Shown here piece by piece: positions 47,612 through 57,744 of a stretch of DNA of 64,000 bases. Source of the DNA: QHWT01 sp963755695. Its GTDB lineage: Bacteria; Acidobacteriota; Vicinamibacteria; Vicinamibacterales; 2-12-FULL-66-21. The position numbers and the translations under genes were made by a program. A model generated the notes under the pieces. It saw only the letters and a list, made by a program, of their open reading frames with translations. It searched no databases and had not been told where the DNA came from. Location: NCBI GenBank assembly GCA_963755695.1, contig CAVWLB010000008.1, positions 1,302,001 to 1,366,000 of the forward strand, written 5' to 3'. Position 1 is the stretch's first letter; every line of letters begins with the position of its first letter.

Positions 47612-48709
47612 ATGACCCTGAGATCGTTGTCACTGTCGCTGCTATTGGCCATTGCGGCGGCCGCGCCTGCCTCATTGCAGGACGGTCAGCAGAGCGCCCG
47701 GCCGGCCCCTCCCGAGATACCGATGAACCTGGAACGGGCCGAGCGGCTATATGTCAGCGTCGACCCGCGGGATCACTCGACCGGCTACAACTTTCAGCGC
47801 GACCTCGATGCCAAGCAACAGAGCGATCGTCGCTACGCCGAGATCACCAAGGGCGTAGTCGACTACCAGAAGATCACCTACCGCAGCAGCGTCGGCGATC
47901 TCGATATTCCCGCCTACCTGTTTCAGCCGCTGAAGAAGCGCGGCGCGAAAGGACATCCGGCGATGGTCTGGGTGCATGGCGGCGTTCACGGCAACTGGGA
48001 TCATCGCGGCTCTGGCCGTTCGTGAAGGAAGCCGTCGATCGCGGCTACGTGGTCATCTGTCCCGACTACCGGGGCAGCACCGGATACGGCAAGGCATTCC
48101 ACAACGAGATCGACTACGGCGGCTACGAGGTCGACGATGTGATGAGCGCGGTGGAATATTTGAAGACGCTGCCGCACGTCGACAGCGATCGTCTGGGAAT
48201 CATGGGCTGGAGCCACGGCGGCTACATCACCCTGTTCAGCGTGTTTCGCGATCGGACCCCGTTCAAGGCGGCCGCAGCAATCGTGCCGGTCACGAATCTG
48301 GTGTTCCGGCTGTCGTACAAGGGCCCGTGCGTACCAGCGCAGCTTCGCGACGCAGAAGCGCATTCAGGGGCTGCCCTTCGAAAAGCCCGATCTCTACATC
48401 GAGCGGTCGCCCCTCTACAGCGTCGACAAGCTGCAGGTGCCGCTCCTCGTGCACGTCGCGACCAACGACACGGACGTGAATTTCGTCGAGGACCAGCAGA
48501 TGATCGACGCGCTGCGCTCGCGCAAGCCGCACCTGGCGGAGACCAAGATCTACGTAGATCCGCCGGTCGGCTACGCCGGCGGCGGCCACACCTTCAGCCG
48601 GCGCGTGAACATCGACACGCTCCAGCGCGAGGACACGCCTGAACAGATCGATTCCTGGAATCGAACCTGGGCGTTCTTCGAATGGAATCTCCGGGCGCTC
48701 ACGCAGTAG
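47612..48709 (+). CDS. Secreted S9-family prolyl oligopeptidase-like hydrolase (two indels)
   Basis: A signal peptide (MTLRSLSLSLLLAIAAAAPA) precedes an alpha/beta-hydrolase with VWVHGGVHGNWD (oxyanion region), the nucleophile elbow MGWSHGGYI, the acid in HVATNDTDVNFVEDQ and the histidine in GGGHTFSRR. The family cleaves small peptides after proline or Ala-like residues. Extra bases near 47997 and 48332 split the gene into three frames that join without loss of conserved sequence. The neighbour is another secreted peptidase gene, convergent to it. Confidence 0.85.
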
Positions 48710-48739
48710 CGCGAACGGCGAACCGCAAAAACCGCGAAC

Positions 48740-50621
48740 TCACTGTTTCCCGATCAAGGTCTCCATATCGTCCATGACCCGGTTCATCTTCTGCATCGTG
48801 AGCTGAAGCGGTTCGCTGGTGGTCATGTCGACGCCGGCGTCCTTCAGGAGATCGATCGGATATTTCGACCCTCCGGCGGAGAGAAACGCCAGGTACCGCT
48901 TGGTCGCGGCCTGATCCCCGGTCAGCACCTTCTCCGAAAGCGCAGCCGACGCGGTAAACGACGTCGCGTACTGGTAGACGTAGAAGTTCCGATAGAAGTG
49001 GGGGATGAACGCCCACTCGTGCGCGATGTAGTCGTCGACAATGCAGACGCCTTTGTCGTGTCCGTAGTACTTGCGGGTGACGTCGAGGTAGAGCTTGTCC
49101 AACGCCTCACCGGTGATCGGCTGTCCTTTCTCCGCCATCTCGTGCGCCCGTAGCTCGAACTCCGCGAATTGCGTCTGCCGGAACACGGTGCCCTTGATGT
49201 TCTCGAGATAGTTCCCCAGCAGCGACAGTTTCGTGTTGTCGTCCTTGATCGTCTTCAGCATGTAGTCGATGAGCAGCGCTTCGTTGAACGTCGACGCGAC
49301 CTCCGCAACGAAGATGGGGTAGGCGGCGAGTGGAGAGGGTTGCGCCTTGTTCGACAGATAACTCTGCATGGTGTGCCCGAGCTCGTGAGCCACGGTGCTG
49401 ACGTCCGTGTACTTCCCGTTGAAGTTGATCAGCATGTACGGATGAACGTCGTAAGCCGATCCGCTCGAGTAGGCGCCGCTGGCCTTTCCCTCGCTCGGCA
49501 GCAGGTCGATCCAGCGTTCGTTGAACGCGCGTTTGACCGCGGCAACGTAGTCGGCCCCGAGAGGCGCCAGCGCCGCCAGCACGTGCTTCTCGGACTCTTC
49601 GGGCGTGTATGTGAGGTCGACCGATCCAACCAGCGGCGCATACAGATCGTAGTAGTGCAGCTCGTTCAGCTTCATCATGCGCTTGCGAAGCTGCAGGTAG
49701 CGCTGGAAGGTGGGTAGTGCCTGATTGACGCCGTCGACCAGGTGCGAATACACGCTCATCGGAATCGCCGGTCCGTCGAGTGCGGCTTCGAGTGCGCTGT
49801 CGTACTTGCGCGCGTGAGCGTAGAACTCGTTGGCCTGGACCTGCCCATTCAGCGTCGAGCCAAACGTGCCACCTGTACTGACCGAGCGCCCCGAAAAAGG
49901 CGCTCATCACCTTCTGGCGATCGTCCCGATTCGGCACGGCCCGATACAAGTTGAAAGACGACGAGTCGAGCTTTACCGATTTACCGTCGCTCAACGTCAC
50001 GGTCGGGTAGGGAAAGTCGGCATTCGAAAAGATGTTGTAAGTGTTCCCCGGGGCGCTGCTCACCACCGAGGAGCTCGCGAGCAGCTTTTCCTCCGCATCA
50101 CTGAGCGTGTGGGCGCGGCGGCGCTGAAGATCCTCGAGATAGTGGGTGTAGACCTCGAGCCGAGGCTCCTTCGCGATCCAGGAGTCGAGCGCGGCCTTGT
50201 CGATCTTCAGAATCTCCGGTTCGACGAACGCCACGTCGGAGCCGAAGCTGGCGGCGACCTGCTGCATCTCCTGGCGCATTCCCTGGGCAGCGCTGACCCG
50301 CGTGTCCTGATCCGCGACCAGGCTGGCATACGTGTAGATCCGCGAGAGGTCTTTCGTCAGCCGGGTGACGAGCTCGAGTGCGTCGGCCAATCGTGTTGCG
50401 CCCGTGCCGAGTGTGCCCTTGAAGGCGCGCACTTGCGGGATGTCAGCGACGACCTTGTCTTTCGCTGCCCGCCAGGCGGCGTCCGAGGGATACAGGTCGG
50501 CGAGGTTCCACGTGTACTTGTCGGGAATCCGGGCCCGGTCGCGCTCCTGTTGCGAACGAGCAGGGCCGGCCGAAACCAGCAAAATGACAATGACCGGTAG
50601 GACGCGGACACGAGCGATCAT
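48740..50621 (-). CDS. Secreted oligoendopeptidase F-like M3 peptidase (indel)
   Basis: The protein begins MIARVRVLPVIVILLVSAGP, a signal peptide, followed by the M3 helical domain (YTWNLADLYPSDAAWRAAKD) typical of PepF. The zinc site HELGH is in DVSTVAHELGHTMQSYLSNK, with the third ligand in EVASTFNEALLID. It would degrade 7-17-residue peptides outside the cytoplasm, unlike the cytosolic PepF of lactic acid bacteria. An indel near 49878 breaks the frame; GTFGSTLNGQVQANEFYAHA joins the two parts. Confidence 0.88.
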
Positions 50622-50690
50622 GCTGAGCCTCCCGATATGCTCAGCAGCATAGCTGTCCCACGCTCGTCGCAACAAGCGAGTGGTGATGGA

Positions 50691-51245
50691 TTACCGGGCG
50701 GCGCCAGCCTCGACCGCCTTGACCCCGTTCACGATCAGGTCGACGAGCGCCTCGTGCGGCATCGCGTCGAGCTCCGACTGATCGGCACCAGACAGGTGAT
50801 GGTCTCGAATGATATTGACCAGGTGCCAGCCCGAGAGCGCAGCCAACCGCTTCCGCAACATCAGCTCTCCTCGCCGATACACGGCGAACGGATTCAGGAT
50901 GCTGTCCGCGTTCGGATCGACCTCGGCGATGTTGGGTGCCGGCCCATCGAACGCGGGCGCCGGGACTTCACGTGCCGGCGGTCTGACGAGCGGTTTCAAC
51001 GCGCGCGCGAGGGCGCCCTCCAGGTAGACCGGCGTCAGTCCGGTGGCCCAGTACTCCGTGTCGGCGCGATTCGGTTGCGTCGTTTCGCGGCCGGATCGAA
51101 TCGGTTCGCCGTCCTTGATCGCGAGGAATTCGAGCCATCCCTGCCACTTGCCGTCCGGCCTCTCCGAGCCGCACGCACGCGCGGTGTAACTGGTGCCATC
51201 AGGAGACGTCACGACATCCGAGTATTCGACTAGTACCTCCGCCAC
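50691..51245 (-). CDS. Hypothetical protein
   Basis: A 184-residue product starting at a GTG with GGAGG five bases upstream (minus strand). The first half (VEYSDVVTSPDGTSYTARAC and DGKWQGWLEFL) looks like a small beta-rich domain; the second half is helical and ends GVKAVEAGAAR. RETTQPNRADTEYWATGLTP is a distinctive, conserved-looking stretch that I have seen only in proteins of unknown function. No enzyme motif is visible. Confidence 0.6.
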   Translation of the reverse strand: MAEVLVEYSDVVTSPDGTSYTARACGSERPDGKWQGWLEFLAIKDGEPIRSGRETTQPNRADTEYWATGLTPVYLEGALARALKPLVRPPAREVPAPAFDGPAPNIAEVDPNADSILNPFAVYRRGELMLRKRLAALSGWHLVNIIRDHHLSGADQSELDAMPHEALVDLIVNGVKAVEAGAAR

Positions 51246-51285
51246 GGCAACCTCCGCCGTGTCCTGAATGCAAGATGTTTTCCAG

Positions 51286-52254
51286 TTACTTCGAGGCCGC
51301 CGTGTACAGTCGGGTAAGTACCTCGACCGTCCGCCGCGATTCTGTGAGGGGCACGCTCGGAGCGCGGCCATCGAGAGCGGCCGCCTCCATGTCACGAATT
51401 TCCCCGTCGTACGGTCCTTCGTTGTCGAACGGAACCGCTTCCATGCGGTCGCCGGTGTTGAGCCACAGTTTGCTGTCAGGGTCGGTCCTGAATGCGCGCT
51501 CTACGCGAAGCGCGCCGGTTGTGCCGACGATGTCCATTTCGGAGCGGAAGACCGCGCGAAACCCGCAGTCGAATTGCGCGACCAGGCCGTTGGCAAATCG
51601 CAGCATCCCGGCAAACGCGGTGTCGATCCCCGAGTCGCTCGTTTCCTGCCAGCCGCACACCTCGGACGGTGCGTCCCCGGCGAGCAGGCACGCGTAGCTC
51701 ACCGGATAGCAGCCGACATCCCACAACGAGCCTCCGCCGAGCGCCGGATCGAAGCGCACATCGCCCGGCCGTGTGAGCGGAAACGTGAACCCACCACGAA
51801 TGAACCGGACTTCTCCAATCTTGCCGTCGCGAATCGTCTTCTGGACGGCGGCGGTCAGCGGATGATGCCGATACATGAAGGCCTCGGCGGCGACGCGTCC
51901 GGCGGTTCGCGCAGCTCGCGCAATCTGGTCGACCTCCGCCACCGAGAGTGCGAGCGGTTTCTCACAAAGGACGTGTTTGCCTCGCTCGAGCGCGCGAACC
52001 GTCCATTCGGTGTGCACGCTGTTGGGAATGGAAATGTAGAGCGCATCGATCGACGGATCGTCGATGATCGCTTCATACGATGTGATCGCCCTCGGGATCT
52101 TCCACTCCGCCGCATATTCCCGCGCGCGATCGGCCGTGCGGCTGGCCACCGCCTCGAGCGTGCTGCGCGAAGACTCTCGGATCACGGGGATCACCGCGCG
52201 GTTGATCCGCGCTGTTCCAAGCAAGCCCCAGCGAAGCGTGCGTTCGGATGTCAT
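51286..52254 (-). CDS. Gfo/Idh/MocA-family oxidoreductase
   Basis: The 322-residue enzyme has an N-terminal NAD(P) fold (WGLLGTARINRAVIPVIRES) and the conserved CEKPLALSVAEVDQI segment whose lysine takes part in catalysis. The C-terminal beta domain contains GGSLWDVGCYPVSYACLL. Such enzymes oxidise or reduce hydroxyls of sugars or polyols; the exact substrate is not evident. It is divergent from allantoinase. Confidence 0.92.
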   Translation of the reverse strand: MTSERTLRWGLLGTARINRAVIPVIRESSRSTLEAVASRTADRAREYAAEWKIPRAITSYEAIIDDPSIDALYISIPNSVHTEWTVRALERGKHVLCEKPLALSVAEVDQIARAARTAGRVAAEAFMYRHHPLTAAVQKTIRDGKIGEVRFIRGGFTFPLTRPGDVRFDPALGGGSLWDVGCYPVSYACLLAGDAPSEVCGWQETSDSGIDTAFAGMLRFANGLVAQFDCGFRAVFRSEMDIVGTTGALRVERAFRTDPDSKLWLNTGDRMEAVPFDNEGPYDGEIRDMEAAALDGRAPSVPLTESRRTVEVLTRLYTAASK

Positions 52255-52327
52255 GTCAGCGGATTGCTAGAATCCCGATTCGAGCGGGAGTTGACGGCGG
52301 TCGTTCGGGACCGGCAGGAGAAGCATC

Positions 52328-53692
52328 ATGGGCGAGAGTATAGCGGCACAGCCGGATTTCTCGATTCGGTCGACACGCGTGGTCCTCACCAGCGGCATCG
52401 CGCCCGCCACCATTCACTGCCGGCGTGGACGGATCCAGCGGATTGTCCCATACGACGAACCAGTGCCCGGGGACCTTTCCGTCAGCGACAAGGGAAACTT
52501 GATCCTCATGCCTGGTCTGGTCGATTCGCACGTGCACGTCAACGAGCCAGGGCGAACGGAATGGGAAGGCTTCTCGACGGCAACCGCGGCGGCGGCGGCC
52601 GGCGGGATCACGACCGTCATCGACATGCCGCTGAACAGCATTCCCGCCACGACAAACCTCGCCGCGCTCGAAGCGAAACGTGCTGCGGCGCAGGGCAATG
52701 TGAGGGTCGACGTCGGGTTCTGGGGGGGCGTCGTCCCGGGCAACGCCGGCGACCTCGCTGCCCTCGTCGACCACGGCGTCTGCGGCTTCAAGTGCTTCCT
52801 CGCGCCGTCCGGCGTCGATGAATTCCAGGCGGTGGACGAGCACGATCTGCGTGCGGCCATGCCGATTCTGGCAGCGCGTGGAGTGCCGCTTCTCGTGCAC
52901 GCCGAATCGCCGGCACGGCTGCCTCTCGACAACGGTATCTCGCATCCGGAGAGATACGACTCCTGGCTCGGCTCGCGTCCTGCCGCGGCTGAAGTGGAAG
53001 CCATCGCCATGATGATTCGGCTCTGCCGCGAATTCGGCACTCAGGTTCACATCGTCCATCTGGCCGCCGCCGAAGCGGTCCCGATGCTCGAGGCCGCACG
53101 GGCGGAGGGGCTGCCGCTGACGGTGGAGACCTGTCCACATTACCTGACGTTTTGTGCCGAGGAGATTGGTGATGGCCGGACGCTGTTCAAATGTGCGCCG
53201 CCGATTCGCAGCCGCACCAACCGCGAAGCGCTCTGGCGCGCCCTCGAGATAGGCGTGATTGACGTGATTGCCACCGATCATTCGCCTTGTCCGCCGGCGA
53301 TGAAGCAAGACGGCAACTTCTTCGCCGCCTGGGGAGGCATCGCGTCGCTCGAACTGTCACTCGCCGCGGTCTGGACTGGCGCATCATCCCTTGGACACGG
53401 CGTCAGCGACATGGCTCGTTGGCTCTCTGCGGCACCGGCAAGATTGGCTGGTCTGGCGGAACGGAAAGGCGGAATCGTGGAGGGATTCGACGCCGATTTC
53501 GTGGTGTGGAACCCGGAGGCGACATTCACCGTCGATCCCTCGCGCTTGCGGCAGCGGCACAAGCGGACGCCGTACGCGGGTCTATTGCTGAAAGGGGTGT
53601 TGCACGAAACATACGTTCGCGGGCGTCTCGTGTATGGTGGAGCCGCCGCCGGGCCGGCAATGCCGGCCGGCGAACTGCTAATGCGAAGCTGA
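52328..53692 (+). CDS. allB: Allantoinase
   Basis: Allantoinase opens the ring of allantoin to give allantoate. MPGLVDSHVHVNEPGRTEWE carries the HxH metal pair, GVCGFKCFLAPSGVD the carbamylated lysine, and the remaining ligands are in LLVHAESPA, QVHIVHLAA and VIATDHSPCPP. The 454-residue length is typical. The gene starts the purine-degradation run and is followed 3 bp later by the allantoicase fusion. TAGAAT near 52268 could be a -10 element. Confidence 0.95.
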   Translation: MGESIAAQPDFSIRSTRVVLTSGIAPATIHCRRGRIQRIVPYDEPVPGDLSVSDKGNLILMPGLVDSHVHVNEPGRTEWEGFSTATAAAAAGGITTVIDMPLNSIPATTNLAALEAKRAAAQGNVRVDVGFWGGVVPGNAGDLAALVDHGVCGFKCFLAPSGVDEFQAVDEHDLRAAMPILAARGVPLLVHAESPARLPLDNGISHPERYDSWLGSRPAAAEVEAIAMMIRLCREFGTQVHIVHLAAAEAVPMLEAARAEGLPLTVETCPHYLTFCAEEIGDGRTLFKCAPPIRSRTNREALWRALEIGVIDVIATDHSPCPPAMKQDGNFFAAWGGIASLELSLAAVWTGASSLGHGVSDMARWLSAAPARLAGLAERKGGIVEGFDADFVVWNPEATFTVDPSRLRQRHKRTPYAGLLLKGVLHETYVRGRLVYGGAAAGPAMPAGELLMRS

Positions 53693-53695
53693 CCG

Positions 53696-55222
53696 ATGCA
53701 GCACTTCACACACCTGATCGACCTGGCGTCCGCGCGGCTCGGTGCCGAGGTCCTTGCCGCCAACGATGAATTCTTCGCGCCGAAAGAGAGCCTGATCAAG
53801 TCCGAGCCTGCGATCTTCATCGCGGACAAGTACACCGATCGTGGTAAATGGATGGACGGCTGGGAAACCCGCCGCCGCCGCACGCCCGGCCACGACTGGT
53901 GCATCCTGAAGCTCGGTCAGCCGGGCGTCATCCGATCTCTCGTCGTCGACACGGCGTTCTTTCGCGGCAACTATCCATCGCACTGCTCACTCGACGCGTG
54001 CGGTGTGCCCGAAGGCACCGAGCTCACCAAGCTGACCGACGGCAGCGTCCGATGGCATTCTCTGCTCCCGCAGTCGGAACTCCGAGGCGACGCGCAGAAC
54101 ATGCTCGACGTTGATGATCCGCGACGGTTTACGCACGTCCGGCTGAATATCTTTCCCGACGGTGGCGTCGCGCGCCTTCGCGTGCTTGGCGACGCCATCC
54201 CCGACTGGACGCGCGTGCTTGCAGATGCCGCGGAGATCGACCTGGTTTCGGTGAGAAGTGGCGCCCATCTTGTGGATACAAGCGACCGGTTCTTCGGTGA
54301 GCCGGTCAACATGCTGATGCCATATCCCGCGGCAAACATGGGTGACGGTTGGGAGACAAAGCGCCGGCGCGGCCCCGGCCACGACTGGTCCGTCGTTCGT
54401 CTGGGGATCGAAGGAGCGATCCGCCGTGTCGAGATTGCCACCACGCATTTCAAGGGGAACTATCCGGAAAGCTGTTCTCTCGAAGCCGCCACCATGAAGG
54501 ACGATCGCGGCGGCGTTTCCGCGGATTCCTCGACGGTCAGAGCACACTGGAACACCGTGCTCGCCCGAACGCCGCTGGGACCGGATGCTCAGCACGCTTT
54601 CGACAGCGTGCTGACGCCGGGTGTCACCGCCACGCACGTGAGACTGAACATCTTTCCGGATGGGGGGATCAGCCGGTTGCGCATCTCCGGGGCGCCGACA
54701 GCCGCCGCCCGCCAGGCGGCGGTGTTGCGCCTGCTCAACGTGATGGACGAACCGGATCTGCGCGCCTCGCTGGCGAACTATCTCGGCGCGCCAGCCTGGA
54801 TCGACCGAGTGGAAGCGTCGCGGCCATTCGCCAGGCCTGCCGACGTGGTCGGTGCGAGCGACGCTGCGATGGAGGCGCTAGCCGACGAAGATTGGCTCGA
54901 ATCGTTCCGTCATCATCCACGTATCGGAGAACGAACGGCCGAGCGCGCACAGTCAGAGGTCTCCAGTGGCTGGTCGGCGCGAGAGCAATCGGCAATCGAG
55001 AGCGCCGCGGTCGCCGATCGTGCCGCCCTCGCGGAAGGCAATCGCGAGTACGAACGCCGTTTCGGACATGTGTTCATCGTGTGCGCATCAGGGAGAAGCG
55101 CCCGCGACATGCTGGCCGACCTGCATGCCAGGCTGATGAACGATCCCGCCACCGAGCTCAAGACTGCGGCGGCCGAGCAGCGGAAGATTACACGGTTGCG
55201 ACTCGAGAAGGTGCTGGGATGA
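53696..55222 (+). CDS. Allantoicase fused to OHCU decarboxylase
   Basis: Residues 1-335 are allantoicase, with its two homologous repeats marked by MDGWETRRRRTPGHDWCILK and GDGWETKRRRGPGHDWSVVR. Residues 340-508 are 2-oxo-4-hydroxy-4-carboxy-5-ureidoimidazoline decarboxylase (UraD), with FRHHPRIGERTAER (catalytic His), SGWSAREQ and YERRFGHVFIVCASGRSARD. UraD makes S-allantoin from OHCU; allantoicase later splits allantoate to ureidoglycolate and urea. The two reactions flank allantoinase, whose gene is directly upstream. The frame is intact. Its stop overlaps the HIU hydrolase start (ATGA). Confidence 0.95.
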   Translation: MQHFTHLIDLASARLGAEVLAANDEFFAPKESLIKSEPAIFIADKYTDRGKWMDGWETRRRRTPGHDWCILKLGQPGVIRSLVVDTAFFRGNYPSHCSLDACGVPEGTELTKLTDGSVRWHSLLPQSELRGDAQNMLDVDDPRRFTHVRLNIFPDGGVARLRVLGDAIPDWTRVLADAAEIDLVSVRSGAHLVDTSDRFFGEPVNMLMPYPAANMGDGWETKRRRGPGHDWSVVRLGIEGAIRRVEIATTHFKGNYPESCSLEAATMKDDRGGVSADSSTVRAHWNTVLARTPLGPDAQHAFDSVLTPGVTATHVRLNIFPDGGISRLRISGAPTAAARQAAVLRLLNVMDEPDLRASLANYLGAPAWIDRVEASRPFARPADVVGASDAAMEALADEDWLESFRHHPRIGERTAERAQSEVSSGWSAREQSAIESAAVADRAALAEGNREYERRFGHVFIVCASGRSARDMLADLHARLMNDPATELKTAAAEQRKITRLRLEKVLG

Positions 55223-55557
55223 CGCTCTCCACGCACGTCCTGGACACGTCGATCGGGCGTCCGGCAAAGGGGATGAAGGTGCGCCTGGACTATCGCCAGA
55301 CATCTGATTCCTGGACCGAACTCGGGACGTTCACGACGGATGCCGACGGTCGGATTCAGCAACTGATCGGGCAGGGGCGAGCCGCTGGACCCGGCACATA
55401 CCGGCTGACGTTTTCCGTCGCGGCCTATTTCAATGCCCTGAGTATCGGGACCTTCTATACCGAGGTCACGATCGAGTTCGTTGTCCGCGACAACACGCAT
55501 CATCACGTGCCTTTGCTGGTGAGTCCGTATGGCTACTCCACCTATCGCGGGAGCTGA
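55219..55557 (+). CDS. 5-hydroxyisourate hydrolase (transthyretin-like)
   Basis: The 112-residue protein starts MTLSTHVLDTSIGRPAKGMK, ends with the diagnostic YRGS, and has HHHVPLLVSPYGYSTYRGS. It hydrolyses HIU to OHCU. It lies between the decarboxylase fusion and the urate hydroxylase gene, in reverse pathway order, with start/stop overlaps on both sides (55219-55222 and 55557). Confidence 0.97.
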   Translation: MTLSTHVLDTSIGRPAKGMKVRLDYRQTSDSWTELGTFTTDADGRIQQLIGQGRAAGPGTYRLTFSVAAYFNALSIGTFYTEVTIEFVVRDNTHHHVPLLVSPYGYSTYRGS

Positions 55558-56360
55558 TGTTGGTGTTCAACCCGTCGGAATGGATCAATCTCGTTCTGCG
55601 CTGGACCCATGTGTTCGCCGCCATCCTGTGGGTTGGAACGACCTACTACTTCACCTGGCTGGACGTACAGCTTCGCCGCTCGGAGCGAGCGGGAGGCAGC
55701 GTCTGGATGGTCCACAGCGGCGGGTTCTACACGGTCGTCAAGCAGAAGACGCTCGGGGTACCGCCGTCCGACGTGCACTGGTTCCGCTGGGAAGCCTTGG
55801 CGACGTGGGTGAGCGGCTTGATGCTGCTGGGAGTCGTCTATTACGCGGGCGGGCTGCTCGTCGATGCCAGCAACCCGAGCGTCTCGGAGAATGTTGCGAA
55901 AGCCATTGGTGTCAGCGTGCTCATCGTGGGATGGGTCGTCTACGACCTCCTCGTGCGCACGCCGCTGGTCCGCACGGGGTGGGCCTTCGCCGTGGTCGGG
56001 CTCGTTCTGATCGTTGCGCTGGCGTATGGACTCGGTCACGTCATGAGCAGCCGGGCAACCTACATTCACATCGGCGCGCTATTCGGCACGATCATGGCGT
56101 CGAACGTTTGGATGCGCATTCTCCCGCCACAACGCCGGATGATTGCCGCGGCCGCAAGTGGCGAGACCTTCGATCCTGCGCTTGGGGACGGCGCCAAGGA
56201 ACGCTCGAAGCACAACACGTTCATCGTCGTGCCGACGGTGTTCTTGATGATCAGCAATCACTTCCCGACCGCGACGTATGGGAACCATTACAGCCTGGTC
56301 ACGATGGCCGCGTTGATTGTCGTCGGCTGGTGCGCGGCGGCTATTCTGCGGCGCGCCTGA
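55557..56360 (+). CDS. PuuD-type membrane urate hydroxylase, short form without cytochrome c domain
   Basis: The 267-residue protein matches the membrane part of PuuD (DUF989): LNLVLRWTHVFAAILWVGTT-like first helix, GGFYTVVKQKTLG, HWFRWEALATWVSG, and NVWMRILPPQRRMIAAAASG, with about seven to eight hydrophobic helices. Full-length PuuD of alpha-proteobacteria carries a C-terminal cytochrome c; here the protein stops after the last helix and no CxxCH occurs. Urate oxidation to HIU is inferred from family and operon. Confidence 0.88.
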   Translation: MLVFNPSEWINLVLRWTHVFAAILWVGTTYYFTWLDVQLRRSERAGGSVWMVHSGGFYTVVKQKTLGVPPSDVHWFRWEALATWVSGLMLLGVVYYAGGLLVDASNPSVSENVAKAIGVSVLIVGWVVYDLLVRTPLVRTGWAFAVVGLVLIVALAYGLGHVMSSRATYIHIGALFGTIMASNVWMRILPPQRRMIAAAASGETFDPALGDGAKERSKHNTFIVVPTVFLMISNHFPTATYGNHYSLVTMAALIVVGWCAAAILRRA

Positions 56361-56404
56361 ACGTCCGCGCCGAGTTCCCGCGGGACGCTCTAGTACGACT
56401 GACA

Positions 56405-56437
56405 CTGCGGCGGGTCTAAAGACCCGCCCTACAGCTC
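56405..56437. repeat. Palindrome between convergent genes
   Basis: GGCGGGTCTAAAGACCCGCC is a perfect hairpin with a TAAA-type centre, followed by CTACAG. It lies between the urate hydroxylase gene and the DUF6986 gene, which converge. Core GTCTaaAGAC is like the palindromes at 19731-19785 and 22660-22706. It may double as a bidirectional terminator. Confidence 0.6.
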
Positions 56438-56448
56438 CAACGCCCCGT

Positions 56449-57710
56449 TCAGGTCCGCCCCTGCACGATCTTCACGAATGACCCAGAGCGCAATTCGTCG
56501 AGAGTGAGGCCGGTCAGCGACCCGATCTCGCTCTCCTGCACCGCGCCACAGTTCAGCGCGCGCAGGAAGAAGGTCAGCAGTCCCTGGCCCGTGGCCGCAT
56601 CGTCGAACACCTCGCCAACCAGCGTGGCCTGCGCGGCCTTGGCGATGAAGTTCCGAAGCCGTTCCGATGCCGCCTCGAGGCTCTCGAGAAAGAATGCGTA
56701 GACCGCCGCATACCGCGTGACCAGCTGCGCAGGATGCAGGTCCCAGCCCTGGTAGAACCCGTTGACCAGCGAATGGCGGATGTCGTCGTAATGCTGCCTC
56801 CACGCGCGATGCACCGCGGCGCGATTCGCCGCCTTCTGCTCGGCCGAGAGCTGCGCCGGCCGACGCTCGATGGATCGGCACGGGCAGGACATTTGTCGCG
56901 CCGTCCGACAGCCAGACGCCGCTGCCGGCCAGCGCGACCTGCATCACGCTGCGTGCGAAGTCGCAGACCGGATGGCGCATGTGCTGGTGCGCCGCGGTGA
57001 TTCCCAGCGACGCGGTGTAGTCGTAGGTGCCGAAGTGCGCCGCGATGATCCGACCGTCACCGGCACGGATGAATCGCGGCAAGGCCGCGGACCCACGCTC
57101 GTCGAAAATCGACTGCGGCGTTTCGACCATCAGCTCCATCCGAAGCGAACCGGCCGGCAGCTTGCGCTCCGATTCAATAGTGGCAAGCAGGCGAACCAGC
57201 GACGCGATCTCGTTCGGCGAATTGATTTTTGGAAGCGTGACCACGAAGTTCTCTGGCAACGGGCCGCCGGTTTCATCGAGCATCGTGGTGATGAAGAGGC
57301 GCGCGGTTCTCGAGGCCCGCTCGCGCAGTTCCCCGCTCAGCGATCTTGATCCGGATGCCAATGAACGGCGGCAGCGTCTGGCTGCGCAGCCGGTGGCGAG
57401 TTCTCGCGCCGCCGACTTGGCGTGGCCGTCTTCTTCCGCATCGGGTCGATTGCCGTAGCCATCTTCGAAGTCGAGTCGGAAATCTTCAACCGCCTCTCGG
57501 CGAAGCTTCTCGACGACGCGGGGGTAAATAGCGGCGGCGGTCTTCCCGACTCCGACCGCCGCGGCAAGCGTGTCCGCGTCAGCGGCGTACTCCTGAAGCG
57601 CACCCAGCGCGCGCTCACCAAGACGCCGCGCCGTGTCCGCCTTGAAAAGGTGCGCGCCGCCATATACGGTGTGGATCGGCTGTCGCCGATGGGATCGGAG
57701 CTTGCACGGG
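56449..57710 (-). CDS. DUF6986 / HpcH-HpaI aldolase-like protein (several indels)
   Basis: Recognisable family segments in order are HTVYGGAHLFKADTARRLGE, DFRLDFEDGYGNRPDAEEDG, VVTLPKINSPNEIASLVRLL, MELMVETPQSIFDERGSAAL and HFGTYDYTASLGI, then a C-terminal domain FYQGWDLHPAQLVTRYAAVY. The layout resembles citrate-lyase/malate-synthase-type TIM barrels, with acidic metal ligands in ETP and DFEDG. Indels near 57380, 56890 and close to the 5' end divide it among frames; the start near 57710 is approximate. DUF6986 genes are often near urate genes; chemistry on a two-carbon product such as glyoxylate is a hypothesis. Confidence 0.7.
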
Positions 57711-57744
57711 CGGCAGCGTACACCAGACTAGAATCAGCCTTTCA

